64,000 nucleotides of DNA from AWTP1-13 sp963840075 (lineage in GTDB: Bacteria > Pseudomonadota > Alphaproteobacteria > Rhizobiales > Hyphomicrobiaceae), in NCBI GenBank assembly GCA_963840075.1, contig CAWIXS010000004.1, positions 1-64,000 of the forward strand, in the 5' to 3' direction. The notes under the pieces were generated by a model. The model was not told the origin of the DNA. It did no database searches and saw only the letters and a list, made by a program, of their open reading frames with translations. Position numbers and translations under genes: made by a program. This document shows positions 8,535 to 17,228 of this stretch, piece by piece. Position 1 is the first letter of the stretch, and each line of letters starts with the position of its first letter.

Positions 8535-8954
8535 TCAACGGTTTCGTGGCGCACAGCCGACCACTGGCAGATCACCCGCCCAAGTCCGCTGCAACCGCTT
8601 CCGGCCATCGTGCGCAAACATCGAGTAGTCCAGCTCGACCAGCTGGATGCCGTGCTGCGGTAGCACGATGCGCCGCCGCTCATCATATCGACGCCGCTGC
8701 TCCCCGCGCGTGCAGCCGCTCACAGTCTGCCGCCGGTCCATGAACGCGACGGCTTCGCTGTGCTGACGTTCCCGGCACTCGACGGTGAGTGCCAGGGTCT
8801 CATAGAAGGCATCGACAGGCAGTCGGCTGCATGCGCCGTTGCGGCCGGGATCGCCGGTCAAAAAGGGGAAACGGTATTGTCGGATGGCCATGACGCCGAG
8901 CACGTGGTCGCAGAGGTCGATCACATAGTGTTCGTCGCGATCAGACTTGCTCAT
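8535..8954 (-). CDS. PD-(D/E)XK-like nuclease family hypothetical
   Basis: The 139-residue protein has YVIDLCDHVLG, then LPVDAFYETLALTVECRERQHSE split as LPVDAFYETLAL and VECRERQHSE. A D-x(n)-ExR-like core followed by a His/Glu pair is reminiscent of Vsr/PD-(D/E)XK folds. RGEQRRRYDERRR and PQHGIQLVELDYSMF complete a recognisable conserved pattern of small alphaproteobacterial proteins. I recall similar hypotheticals but no assigned function. The last 15 residues look out of family and may reflect a small indel near the 3' end. No partner methylase is visible. Confidence 0.55.
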   Translation of the reverse strand: MSKSDRDEHYVIDLCDHVLGVMAIRQYRFPFLTGDPGRNGACSRLPVDAFYETLALTVECRERQHSEAVAFMDRRQTVSGCTRGEQRRRYDERRRIVLPQHGIQLVELDYSMFAHDGRKRLQRTWAGDLPVVGCAPRNR

Positions 8955-9080
8955 GGTTCGGCTCCGACTTCTCGACGCGGATATGCGTGATCGACGACAA
9001 TACCGACCACTTGTAACTACTCACCCTCTGCGTCGGTTTGACTCAGGCATGACGCGTTGAACGCGGGGCAGCGGGCTGAT

Positions 9081-9498
9081 TCAAGCTCGGGATGGCGCCC
9101 GAGACATTTGAGGGATCATCGCCGCGGCCGCGGCGTCGATCTCCTCGGCGGGCTTCACAATGACATCCTGGACGACCAGCACCTCTCCGGTTTCGGGGGT
9201 CCTTGAGCGGGATGGCCGGGCCCCAGGTCACCACCTTGCGGATGTCGCTGAAGGCGATAGGCCGGAGGGCCTCGACCAGGTGGTCCAGGGTAATCGCCCT
9301 GGTCTCGCGCAGCCCGGCCCGGATCTGCTCGATCCTTGCTGTAACCTTGGTGTCCTTCAGGAGCGCGTGCGCGTTGCGGTGGACCGTCTCCTTGTGGTCA
9401 GAGAGGCGGGTTGAGACACACCTAAGAGATTGGCCGATCAGGAGTTCACACACACAGCCCCTGGGCACCACATAAATCAACGACATAGAACGCCTCAA
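9081..9498 (-). pseudogene. Phage terminase small-subunit remnant
   Basis: The frame from 9498 contains NAHALLKDTKVTARIEQI and LDHLVEALRPIAFSDIR, which match the HTH/oligomerisation part of terminase small subunits. At the five-G run at 9195-9199 the frame breaks. Shifting by one restores PETGEVLVVQDVIVKP and EEIDAAAAAMIPQ up to a stop at 9081. It is thus a single-indel terminase fragment. The N-terminal 30 residues look unrelated. No other phage genes flank it, so it is a prophage relic. Confidence 0.65.
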
Positions 9499-9662
9499 GC
9501 GGAGCTGCCTTCAGGCTTGGCTGGGATGGTCCCCAGCGTCCCGCAGCTGGGTTTCGGGGCAAGGACGAGATGGATCCGGCGATAGGCTTGTTCGAGCCGC
9601 GCGGTTTGCGGCAGGATGCAGCGCACAATCGCTGTCCTGTCCTTCCCTGGAGGTCGAACCCC

Positions 9663-10454
9663 ATGTCCCTCACCGGCTCGCTCAAAGGCCGCACCGCCGT
9701 CGTCACCGGCTCCACCTCAGGCATCGGCCATGCCATCGCGCTGGCGCTCGCCGGGGCCGGCGCCAACGTGGTCGTCAACGGCCTGGGCAGCGAGCAGGAC
9801 AACGAGAAGGCGATCCGCGCTGTGGCGGCACACGGCACGCGCGTGGCCTTCGACCCCGCCAACATGCTGCGCCACAACCAGATCGCCGACATGGTCACCA
9901 AGGCCGAGAAGGACTTCGGCGCCGTCGACGTGCTGGTCAACAACGCCGGCATCCAGCACGTGGCGCCGGTGGAGGAGTTCCCGATCGAGCAGTGGGACGC
10001 CGTCATCGCCGTCAACCTCTCCTCGGCGTTCCACACCACGCGCGCGGCGGTGCCCGGGATGAAGCGGCGCAAGTGGGGGCGCATCATCAACATCTGCTCG
10101 GCCCACTCGCTGCGCGCCTCGCCCTTCAAGAGCGCCTACGTGTCGGCCAAGCACGGGCTCGCCGGCTTCACCAAGACGATCGCGCTGGAGCTGGCCGAGA
10201 CCGGCATCACCGCCAACGCCATCTCGCCGGGCTTCGTGTGGACGCCGCTGGTCGAGAGGCAGATCCCCGACCTCGCCAGGTCGGAGGGGATCAGCGAGGA
10301 GGAGGCGCAACGCAAGGTGCTCTCGCGCCAGCCCACCCGGCGGTTCGTGACCGTGGACGAGGTGGCGGCGCTGGCCGCGTTCCTGGCGGGCGACGCCGCG
10401 CAGTCGATCACCGGCGCCAACTACACCATCGATGGCGGCTGGACGGCGCAGTAG
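9663..10454 (+). CDS. bdhA: 3-hydroxybutyrate dehydrogenase
   Basis: This 263-residue short-chain dehydrogenase has the TGSTSGIG nucleotide-binding motif near residues 15-22, LVNNAG near 95, and the catalytic Ser and YVSAK near residue 159. The FVWTPLVERQIPD and RRFVTVDEVAALAAFLA blocks are typical of D-beta-hydroxybutyrate dehydrogenase. It interconverts 3-hydroxybutyrate and acetoacetate with NAD in polyhydroxybutyrate and ketone-body metabolism. The ATG at 9663 follows a GGAGG site. It appears to be a single-gene unit. Confidence 0.9.
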   Translation: MSLTGSLKGRTAVVTGSTSGIGHAIALALAGAGANVVVNGLGSEQDNEKAIRAVAAHGTRVAFDPANMLRHNQIADMVTKAEKDFGAVDVLVNNAGIQHVAPVEEFPIEQWDAVIAVNLSSAFHTTRAAVPGMKRRKWGRIINICSAHSLRASPFKSAYVSAKHGLAGFTKTIALELAETGITANAISPGFVWTPLVERQIPDLARSEGISEEEAQRKVLSRQPTRRFVTVDEVAALAAFLAGDAAQSITGANYTIDGGWTAQ

Positions 10455-10475
10455 CCGCGGCGGCCTGCCGGGGGC

Positions 10476-10679
10476 TCAGGGCTGGGGCTTGTGCGCGGTC
10501 GAGACCGGCGCGTCGCCTTGCGGCGCGTTGACCTCGAGCGGCAGGTCGCCACCAACGAGTCCAGAGGCGAGGAACACGGCGGCGGCGAGCGTCAGGACGA
10601 TGGCGAGCAGGATCTCCTTGCGCCAGCGCCGCGCGCCGAGCCAAGCGATCCACCCGCGCAGAGGATGAAGCGGTTCCAT
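10476..10679 (-). CDS. Small single-pass membrane protein
   Basis: From the ATG at 10679 the frame gives 67 residues with one clear hydrophobic segment (ILLAIVLTLAAAVFLASGL) and short polar tails. No family was recognised. It is convergent with bdhA, ending 21 bases from its stop. A longer N-terminus from 10745 is possible, but the extra 22 residues are not protein-like. Confidence 0.5.
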   Translation of the reverse strand: MEPLHPLRGWIAWLGARRWRKEILLAIVLTLAAAVFLASGLVGGDLPLEVNAPQGDAPVSTAHKPQP

Positions 10680-10796
10680 CCCCGGATATCGGCGCTGGCA
10701 CCGCGACCGCGCCAGCGCGCCATTGGCCGCGCGACACAAGGGCACACAGATCTTCGGGACGTGCCGGCCGGGGACTTGGGCGCCGAGCCGCGGCGC

Positions 10797-10979
10797 TCAG
10801 AGGCCGCGCATGACGCAGCCGAGCACCAGGAGGGCATAGGCCGCGAGCAGAGCAAAGAACTGTGCGTTCGCGCCGCTCAACAGCGGGACGAGCGCAGGGA
10901 ACGCCTTGGCCAGGAGAACCGCCAACGCCAGGGCGATCGACAGGAGAAAGCTCAGTATTCCCGGTGCCTTCAGAGCCAT
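10797..10979 (-). CDS. Small two-segment membrane protein
   Basis: A 60-residue frame from the ATG at 10979 contains two hydrophobic helices (ILSFLLSIALALAVLLAKAF and FFALLAAYALLVLGCVM) joined by a short loop. The pattern resembles small inner-membrane hypotheticals common in Hyphomicrobiales. The function is unknown. A strong GGGGGAGG tract just upstream of the start (antisense of cctccccc) could act as ribosome binding site. Confidence 0.6.
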   Translation of the reverse strand: MALKAPGILSFLLSIALALAVLLAKAFPALVPLLSGANAQFFALLAAYALLVLGCVMRGL

Positions 10980-11508
10980 GCGTCGTGCCTCCCCCTTCTG
11001 TCCGCGCGGCATTCGGGCGCCGATGCGGCCTGTGTGTGTGCGGCCATTGCGGTAGGTGAGCATATCATAGCAACTCGCCCGATCCTCCGCAGCCCCCGGC
11101 GTGGCGCCGCACCGGGCATGGCGCCCGCCGACCGGCACGCCGTTCCCAGAGCAGCTCATACACACCGCAGGGCACTCCAGATAAAGGCAGAGATCGGATG
11201 AATAAACCGTCGCACGTACGAAACCTGGGGAGAACGCGCGCTTGCACGTGGCCAGCCGCAATCGTGGCGCGATTGCCATGCGCGGCGGCGCGCACAATGC
11301 CGGGCCACCGCTTGGCCGCAATGGCCCGTGGCCCGAAGCCGCCCCGATGTTTCGCGCAACGGTGCGTCGCTGGGCGCGGAGCCGCCGCTCTTCGGCGGGT
11401 CGCCGGGCGCTTGCCGGACTCGTTTGCGAGCCCGTCTGGCAACGGAGCCAACCATCTGTCCAACCCGTGCACCACGCAGGCCGACAAGGCGACTGAGACG
11501 ACGGCCGG

Positions 11509-12825
11509 CTAAGAAGCGAGCCGCCCGACGGCCTGGAAACCGCCCACCGGCGGGCGGCGGAGGGACGGCGCAGGCGGCTTGGCGCGGCCCACGACGGGGC
11601 TGACGAAAGCGGCGACCAGCTTGACGAGATCGGCCTGCCGCGTCGCGCCGGTCTTGCCGAACAGGCGATGCAGATGCGTCTTCACCGTCGCCTCGCCGAT
11701 GCCCAGCGCCTCGGCCGTCTCCGGCACGCCGCCGATCTCCACAATGGCGCCGAGCACGCGCATCTCGCCGGGCGTCAGGCCATAGAGCCTGGCGATCGCA
11801 TCGGCCGGAACGGGGGCCTCCAGCGCCACCTTGTGCACCAGCAGGGCCGCAGCGGCAGCCGACCTCCCGCCGGCGCAACGACGCACCGTCGCGGCGAGCG
11901 GCAGAGCATGGGCGATGTAGTGGGCGCCGTCGCGCGCGCTCAGGGGCACGGCAGTCCCGCTGTCCTGCAGCGCTGCATCGTTGCCTGCAGCGGCGAGGAC
12001 CTCGCCCAGCGCCGACGCCGACCTGGCGTCGCCGGCGACCAGCCTGCCGCCGCTCGCACGCAGCACGCTGCGCTCCTCCAGCAGGGCGCGGCCGCTGGCG
12101 TTGGCGTGCACCAGGTGGCCGGCGGCATCGACGATGAACATGCCCGCGGCGAGGCCGTCGAGCGCGTCGGCGAACGCGGTGGCCTCGGCGGTCTTGCCTT
12201 CCATGACGCGGCTGATCGCCAGGGCCTGGCGCAGGTGCGGAACGATCAGCCGCATGCGCCGGCGGGTCTCTCCATCGGCGAGGCCGTCGCGCTCGTGGCG
12301 AAAGACGCCGAACAGGGCGGCCCCCGTGGCCGACTTGTCGAGCACCGCGCACACGAAATCCACGAGCCCCTGCGGGCGCGCCCACTCCTGGTAAAACCGC
12401 GCCTCGAGAAACGCGTCGTAGGGAACGAGATCGACGGTGCTCGCCGGCTCCTCGATCTCGGCCGGGATGTGACCCGCGGTGCAGGGCTGGAGCTTGGCGT
12501 ATTCCTCGAAGTAGAGCCGCTTGTAACGAGGGTCGAGGCCGCCGTCGTCGTAATAGACGCCGAGGCCCTTCGCGGCCATGTCCTTGACGAGGAGCGCCGC
12601 CGCCGAGCCGCCGACGAGCATGCGGGCCCGGCGCAGAGCAGCAGCCCACAGCGACGGGTCGAGCGCCGCGGCGTAGACGGCGCCGATCAGGGAAGAGAGC
12701 TCCTCGAACGTCTTGCAAGCGAACCTCCCAAATTGCGCGTCAGGACGCGGCCTTCGCCGAGCGCGCCGCCGCGGCAAGGATGCCGGCCAGGCCACGCGCA
12801 GGTCCGTGCAGTGTCCCCTCGGCAC
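11509..12825 (-). CDS. LuxR-type HTH transcriptional regulator
   Basis: The C-terminal 65 residues form a LuxR helix-turn-helix (LTPGEMRVLGAIVEIGG ... ALGIGEATVKTHLHRLF). The N-terminal part (FEELSSLIGAVYAAALDPSLW) is the PAS-like sensor domain of large LuxR regulators of this kind in alphaproteobacteria. Recognisable homology starts about 38 residues after the first ATG. That ATG would overlap the preceding hydrolase gene by 86 bases, and no other ATG, GTG or TTG start in this frame is obvious near a GGGAGG site at about 12725, so the true start is uncertain. The target is unknown; it may control the adjacent hydrolase. Confidence 0.8.
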   Translation of the reverse strand: MPRGHCTDLRVAWPASLPRRRARRRPRPDAQFGRFACKTFEELSSLIGAVYAAALDPSLWAAALRRARMLVGGSAAALLVKDMAAKGLGVYYDDGGLDPRYKRLYFEEYAKLQPCTAGHIPAEIEEPASTVDLVPYDAFLEARFYQEWARPQGLVDFVCAVLDKSATGAALFGVFRHERDGLADGETRRRMRLIVPHLRQALAISRVMEGKTAEATAFADALDGLAAGMFIVDAAGHLVHANASGRALLEERSVLRASGGRLVAGDARSASALGEVLAAAGNDAALQDSGTAVPLSARDGAHYIAHALPLAATVRRCAGGRSAAAAALLVHKVALEAPVPADAIARLYGLTPGEMRVLGAIVEIGGVPETAEALGIGEATVKTHLHRLFGKTGATRQADLVKLVAAFVSPVVGRAKPPAPSLRRPPVGGFQAVGRLAS

Positions 12826-13630
12826 CGGGTGCGACCGCCGCGATGTGCCGGGCGATCTCGCCGCTCACCTCGCAGGCGTGCGTGATCGGACCCATGTGCC
12901 CGGCACGGCCGATCACCGTCAGGCGGCAGGCCGGCAGGAGCCGCGAGAGATAGTCGGCGACCAGGCGGGTGGGCGCCGGCGCGTGCTCGCCGCGCAGCAG
13001 CAGCACCGGGCACTGCAGCGTGCGGTAGGCGCCGGGATCGGTCATAGCGTCGATGAGCGCCTGGAAGTCGAGCGGCGCCTTGGGCGCCCAGCGGATCAGG
13101 GCGGCCTGCACCGCAGGACGCAGCGCGTGCCACGCGCCGGGCCCGTTCCAGTAGTCGACGAAGGCGGCCATGGCCCCGCGATAGTCGCCGGTGACCACGC
13201 CTTCGCAGGTACGCCGCGCAACCCCGATGATCTCCGCGTGCGCCGCAGCGCCCGCCTCGCCCATCCGCCGCAGCAGGTGGAATGCCGACGGCTCGTAGAG
13301 CGCCATGCTGGCGATGCGCTCGGGCCTCGCCAGCGCCACGTCGAGCGCGACGCCGCCGCCGTACGAGTGGCCGACGAGATGCACCTTGTCCTTGCCCGCG
13401 TCGATCAGCGCCGCCACGCGGGCCGCCTCGTCGGCGAGCGAGAAGGCGTGCTCTCCGGTCCAAGGGCCCGTGCTCTCGCAGCCGTACTGCTCGGGCGCCA
13501 CCGTCTGGTAGCGCCCGCCCAGCGTCTCGGCGAGGGTGCACCATTGGCTGGCGCCGGCGCCCGAGCAATGCAGGGCTATCACCCGCTCGCGGCGCTGGCG
13601 CCGCGGGGGATGCACCGATTGGGTCGTCAT
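12740..13630 (-). CDS. Alpha/beta hydrolase
   Basis: The 296-residue protein from ATG 13630 (MTTQSVHPP) has the alpha/beta-hydrolase fold. An HCSGAGASQW oxyanion region comes first, the GHSYGG nucleophile elbow lies near residue 110, and a late GHMGPITH carries the catalytic His. The acid is likely the Glu/Asp after VLLLRGEHAPAP. The substrate cannot be told. It reads into the LuxR regulator gene and precedes it in the same direction, so the pair may be an operon. Longer starts up to 13954 add low-complexity sequence that overlaps the DUF1127 gene and are unlikely. Confidence 0.85.
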   Translation of the reverse strand: MTTQSVHPPRRQRRERVIALHCSGAGASQWCTLAETLGGRYQTVAPEQYGCESTGPWTGEHAFSLADEAARVAALIDAGKDKVHLVGHSYGGGVALDVALARPERIASMALYEPSAFHLLRRMGEAGAAAHAEIIGVARRTCEGVVTGDYRGAMAAFVDYWNGPGAWHALRPAVQAALIRWAPKAPLDFQALIDAMTDPGAYRTLQCPVLLLRGEHAPAPTRLVADYLSRLLPACRLTVIGRAGHMGPITHACEVSGEIARHIAAVAPGAEGTLHGPARGLAGILAAAARSAKAAS

Positions 13631-13659
13631 CGAACGAAAGCCTTTCGACTCGAAATGGA

Positions 13660-13902
13660 TCAGAGGTAGCGCAGGAAGCGGGCGCGCTCGCGCACGGCCC
13701 GCACGGCGAATTCGATCTCGGACCGCACGACGCCGATATCCTTGAGCTCGCGGTCGCTCATGCCCTGCAGCTGCCGCATCGCCAGCCGCTCCATGCGAGC
13801 CACCCACCAGCGCCCGAGAAGCGCTCCCAGCCCGGCGAGGCGTCGGCGTGGACCCGCCGCAACAGCCGTTGCCCTCATCATCGTGCTCATGATCATCTCC
13901 AT
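13660..13902 (-). CDS. DUF1127 domain protein
   Basis: The 80-residue protein has the DUF1127 signature near its C-terminus (ELKDIGVVRSEIEFAVR), preceded by RMERLAMRQLQGMSDR. DUF1127 proteins are small, Arg-rich, often stress-induced, and some bind RNA in phosphate and stress responses. The start is one of several Met codons; MSTMMRATAV at 13890 is also possible. It lies 29 bases upstream of the hydrolase start in the same direction. Confidence 0.85.
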   Translation of the reverse strand: MEMIMSTMMRATAVAAGPRRRLAGLGALLGRWWVARMERLAMRQLQGMSDRELKDIGVVRSEIEFAVRAVRERARFLRYL

Positions 13903-14415
13903 CTGTCTTTTTTTGTCGTCGGGCAGGTGGCACTTGGCCCTCTCCTGCCGCCACCCATTGGCTTCGGCTGGGCGCGGTCTAGCCGTCCGCCGCGCTCCTG
14001 CTAATGACCGGAACCCCGGCAGTCTTGATCGTCACGCCGGTTCTGGCGGAGTTTCCTGCGGCTCGCGGGGCGCCAGCACGAACGTTGGGCCCTTATGCCG
14101 ATGCGCGCCGCCGAAGGCTTTGACAAAGGCTTGATTTGCTCTTGAGATTGCCCTGAATTCCGCTTCTGTAGCGCCGAGGGTGCAGGAGCAGAGGCCGAGG
14201 TGCCGTTCCATTGCGCTGACGGGAGCCGACACGGGAACGGCCGGACTTCTCTCTTGCGTTCGTCCGGGAAACCCACCTGTTCGGCACGCACGCGATGATG
14301 GCGCGCCTCTGCGAGGGCCTGCGCAAGGGGCCGGCGTGCCGGAGGCGGTACGCCCTCACGGGCAGGGCGCCGGCGTGCAGGGCGAAAAGGTGCGTTTCGG
14401 CTCTGTGGGAAGTGA
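13903..14415. other. Intergenic region without a supported gene
   Basis: About 500 bases between the DUF1127 gene and the GFA-like pseudogene. Short frames exist on both strands, but none has a recognisable domain or a good start. Part of it (14296-14415) may be the eroded 5' end of the GFA gene, since a CTCRQVRYRLSG-like start appears at 14416. Confidence 0.4.
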
Positions 14416-14736
14416 TGTACGTGCCGGCAGGTGCGCTATCGCCTGAGCGGGCCGCCGCTCGTGCACGCCTGCCATTGCCGCTGCCCGTCCTGCCGCGCGG
14501 CCGTGTGGAGCAACTACGCCGGCGCTGGGCCGGCGGTGCGCTTCGTGCGGGTTGGCACCCTCGACGAGCCCGACCGTCTGCCGCCCGACATCCACATCTT
14601 CACCGCCTCGAAGCAGCCCTGGCTCACGCTGCCGCCCGGCGCCAAGGCGGTGCCCGAGTATTACGACACCAAGACCACCTGGCCGCCCGAGAGCCTGGAG
14701 CGGTACAAGCTCCTGCGAGACAAGGCCAAAGCGTAA
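14416..14736 (+). pseudogene. GFA-family (glutathione-dependent formaldehyde-activating-like) protein, internally deleted
   Basis: The frame encodes CTCRQVRYRLSGPP, VHACHCR, then jumps directly to CPSCRAAVWSNYAGAG and ends HIFTASKQPWLTLPPG and AVPEYYDTKTTWPPES. In complete GFA proteins the zinc-binding CHC motif (first half) and the CPSC motif (second half) are separated by roughly 50-60 residues including a DC...G block. That part is missing here, and no start codon precedes the first Cys motif. It is therefore a deletion derivative. The last 75 residues match the family well. Confidence 0.7.
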
Positions 14737-14880
14737 GTTGGCCGGTGAGATCGTGAGTGGCGAGTGGTGAGATTTGGGGAGCGCCTGTGGCAAGGCGCCG
14801 CTCGCACCACGACGGTGGACACAAACGGGGTCACAATCTCAGTCCCAAACTCACCACTGCACCATCTCACCAGCCAACCT
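14736..14880. repeat. Imperfect inverted repeat between convergent genes
   Basis: The left arm (14736-14780) reads AGTTGGCCGGTGAGATCGTG and on to GAGTGGTGAGATTTGGGGA. The right arm (14842-14880), reverse-complemented, reads AGGTTGGCTGGTGAGATGG and on to CAGTGGTGAGTTTGGGA. The roughly 40-bp arms are about 80% alike and enclose 60 bases. The structure lies between the GFA remnant and the convergent glycosylase gene and reaches the stop codon of the latter. It could be a MITE-like repeat or act as a bidirectional terminator. Confidence 0.65.
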
Positions 14881-15580
14881 ACACCGGCACCGCCTTCCTC
14901 GCCTTGACCGCGGCGTAGTACGTCCACAGCATGCGCGCCGCCACGCCGCGCCAGGGGCGCCAGCGCTCGGCGATCTCCGTCATCTCTTGCGGGCCGGGCC
15001 GCTCGGCGAGGCCGAGCGCCTGCTGCGCCGCGATCTGCAGCGCGAGGTCGCCCGGCGCCCAGGCGTCGGCCCGGCCCAGGCAGAACATGATGTAGATGTC
15101 GGCGGTCCAGGGGCCGATGCCCGTCACCTCGGTGAGCGCGGCGTGCACCTCCGCCTCGGCGGCGTGCTCCAGGTGCGCCAGATCGAGGCCGCCCTCGCAG
15201 GCGCCCGCGATCGCGCGCAGGGTGCGAATCTTGGGCCGCGACAGGCCCGCCTGCGCCAGCCGCTCGTCGCCGAGCCCCAGGAGGGTCACCGGCTCGAACG
15301 GCCGGCACAGCGCCGCCGTGCGCTCCCAGATCGCCGACGCGCTCGCCACCGAGAGCTGCTGGCCCACGATGATGCGGGCGAGCCCCTCGAACCCGGCAGG
15401 ACGGCGCCGCAGCGGCGGGGCGCCTGCCACCTCGTGCACGTGGCGCATGGCGGGGCACTTGCGGGCGAGCGCCCGCACGCCCGCGCGGATGTCGGCCTCG
15501 GTAACGATGATCCGCGCCGCCTTAGCCGTTCGCGATGATTTGTCTGCCGCGGGTGATCCAACCTCTTTGCGCACGCGCAT
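14879..15580 (-). CDS. DNA-3-methyladenine glycosylase II (AlkA-like)
   Basis: This 233-residue HhH-GPD base-excision glycosylase has GLARIIVGQQLS near residue 70, the helix-hairpin-helix VTGIGPWTADIYIMF near 160, and the catalytic Asp in the following GDLALQIAAQQ block. It removes alkylated purines from DNA. The ATG at 15580 (MRVRKEV) is chosen because longer starts overlap the divergent gene at 15660. It stands alone, convergent with the GFA remnant. Confidence 0.88.
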   Translation of the reverse strand: MRVRKEVGSPAADKSSRTAKAARIIVTEADIRAGVRALARKCPAMRHVHEVAGAPPLRRRPAGFEGLARIIVGQQLSVASASAIWERTAALCRPFEPVTLLGLGDERLAQAGLSRPKIRTLRAIAGACEGGLDLAHLEHAAEAEVHAALTEVTGIGPWTADIYIMFCLGRADAWAPGDLALQIAAQQALGLAERPGPQEMTEIAERWRPWRGVAARMLWTYYAAVKARKAVPV

Positions 15581-15659
15581 GGCGACATTAGACTGCACAC
15601 TGGCTCGGTTGGACTGGGCGCGAGACCGGGTTCGCGCCCGAGCGATGCGGGGAGTAGGC

Positions 15660-16181
15660 ATGCGCTGCGTACGGCCTTTGCTGGTTGCGGCCCTGTTGGC
15701 TGGCATTGTCGGTGTAACGGCGGTCCGGCCCTCGGCGCAAGCCCTGGGTGGAGAGGAGACAGCCACCTATATCAACAAGCGGTACGGGTTCACGCTGAGC
15801 TATCCGACCGCCAACTTCAGGCCCCGGGAGCCGCTGAGCGAGGAGGGCCGGGTGTGGGTCTCCCAGGACGGCAATGCACGACTGCTGGCGGGCGCGCTCC
15901 CCAACGCCGACAGCATGACGCTCCAGGACTACCGCAAATTCGTGATGGAGCAGAGCTACCCGGGCGCCGCCATCGACTACGCGCCGGTGCGCGACACCTG
16001 GTTCGTGGTCTCCGGCACGCGCGACGGCACCATCTTCTACGAGCGCGTGACGTTCACCTGCGGCGGCCGCCGCATCAACAGCTGGGCCATGCTCTATCCG
16101 GCCGCCGAGCGCAGCGTCTACGACCGCCTCGTCGAGCGCGTGGCGCGCAGCTACCGCGCCGGCACCCGCAATTGCGAGTAG
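15660..16181 (+). CDS. Exported hypothetical protein
   Basis: The 173-residue protein has an N-terminal signal sequence (MRCVRPLLVAALLAGIVG ... PSAQA). The mature part starts YINKRYGFTLSYPTANF, a pattern seen in many small periplasmic hypotheticals of Hyphomicrobiales. Two Cys (FTCGGRR and TRNCE) may form a disulfide. The start at 15660 follows a GGGGAG site. It is divergent from the glycosylase with about 80 bases between starts. The function is unknown. Confidence 0.8.
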   Translation: MRCVRPLLVAALLAGIVGVTAVRPSAQALGGEETATYINKRYGFTLSYPTANFRPREPLSEEGRVWVSQDGNARLLAGALPNADSMTLQDYRKFVMEQSYPGAAIDYAPVRDTWFVVSGTRDGTIFYERVTFTCGGRRINSWAMLYPAAERSVYDRLVERVARSYRAGTRNCE

Positions 16182-16265
16182 CTCTCCGCAGGCTCGACGG
16201 GCTCCCCGCCCCCTTGCGGGCAAGGGCTGGGGGTGGGAGGAACCCCGAACCTTCTGATTTTCTCG

Positions 16266-17132
16266 ATGCCTGACCGGCCGGTGCTCCGGTTCGCGCCGAG
16301 CCCCAACGGCGCGCTGCATCTGGGCCACGCGCTCTCGGCGCTCGTCGGCTACCGGCAGGCCGAGGCCGCCGGCGGCCGGTTCCTCCTGCGCATCGAGGAC
16401 ATCGACATCTCCCGCACCCGGCCCGCGCACGTCGCCGGCATCCTTCAGGACCTCGCCTGGCTCGGCCTCGCATGGGAGGAGCCGGTGCTGTTCCAGTCGA
16501 CCCGCATGGAGGCCTACGCCCGCGCCGCCCGCCAGCTCGAGGCGCTGGGCCTCCTCTACCCCTGCTTTGCGACCCGCTCCGAGATCGAGGCCGCCGCCGT
16601 CCCCGGCGAGACGGACCCGGACGGCGCGCCACTCTACCCCGGCCTGTGGAAGGGCCGCCCCGAGGCCGACATCGCCCGCCTGAAGGCCGCGGGCGTGCCT
16701 TTTGCCCTGCGCATCGACATGGCCGCGGCCTGTCGCGCTGCATCGGAGAAGCTCCGCGGCGCGCCCTTGAGATTCGTCGAGATCGGCGCCGATGGCACGC
16801 GCCGGACGCTGGAGACGTACCCGGAGCGCTGGGGCGACGCGGTGCTCGTGCGCAAGGACGTGGGCACCAGCTACCACCTCGCCGTCGTCGTCGACGACGC
16901 CTTTCAGGGCGTAACGCACGTCACCCGCGGCCGCGACCTCTTCGCCGCGACCGACCTGCATCGGCTGCTGCAGGTCCTGCTCGACCTGCCGCAGCCCGCT
17001 TACCATCACCACCGGCTGATCGTCGACGCGGGCGGGCGCAAGCTCGCCAAGAGTGCGCGCGACACGAGCCTCGCCGCCCTGCGCGAGGCCGGCGCGATCC
17101 CGGCAGATATCCGCCGCCTCGTCGGCCTCTAG
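16266..17132 (+). CDS. gluQ: Glutamyl-Q tRNA(Asp) synthetase
   Basis: The 288-residue protein is a shortened glutamyl-tRNA synthetase lacking the anticodon-binding domain. It has RFAPSPNGALHLGHALSAL (with a HIGH-like HLGH), a RIEDID motif near 45, and a KLAKS motif near 260 in place of KMSKS. GluQRS glutamylates queuosine at position 34 of tRNA(Asp). Of the zinc-ligand cysteines of the E. coli enzyme only one (YPCFAT) is visible, as in many alphaproteobacterial members. The ATG at 16266 gives the family's usual length. Confidence 0.9.
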   Translation: MPDRPVLRFAPSPNGALHLGHALSALVGYRQAEAAGGRFLLRIEDIDISRTRPAHVAGILQDLAWLGLAWEEPVLFQSTRMEAYARAARQLEALGLLYPCFATRSEIEAAAVPGETDPDGAPLYPGLWKGRPEADIARLKAAGVPFALRIDMAAACRAASEKLRGAPLRFVEIGADGTRRTLETYPERWGDAVLVRKDVGTSYHLAVVVDDAFQGVTHVTRGRDLFAATDLHRLLQVLLDLPQPAYHHHRLIVDAGGRKLAKSARDTSLAALREAGAIPADIRRLVGL

Positions 17133-17158
17133 CTGTCAGACCCTGCGGGTCTGACAGC
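17132..17158 (+). terminator. Hairpin after gluQ
   Basis: The perfect 12-bp stem GCTGTCAGACCC / GGGTCTGACAGC encloses a TGC loop and begins at the gluQ stop codon. No clear T-run follows, so it may act as an RNA-stability hairpin or a weak terminator. Its core (TCAGACCC/GGGTCTGA) matches the dispersed GGGGTCAGACCCC repeats elsewhere in the window. Confidence 0.6.
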
Positions 17159-17228
17159 ACGCGTTGGGAGCGCGTTAAGCCTTTCGCAATTCCTCTCCAA
17201 TAGGAGGGGCGGGCCTCGCCCATCTTTT

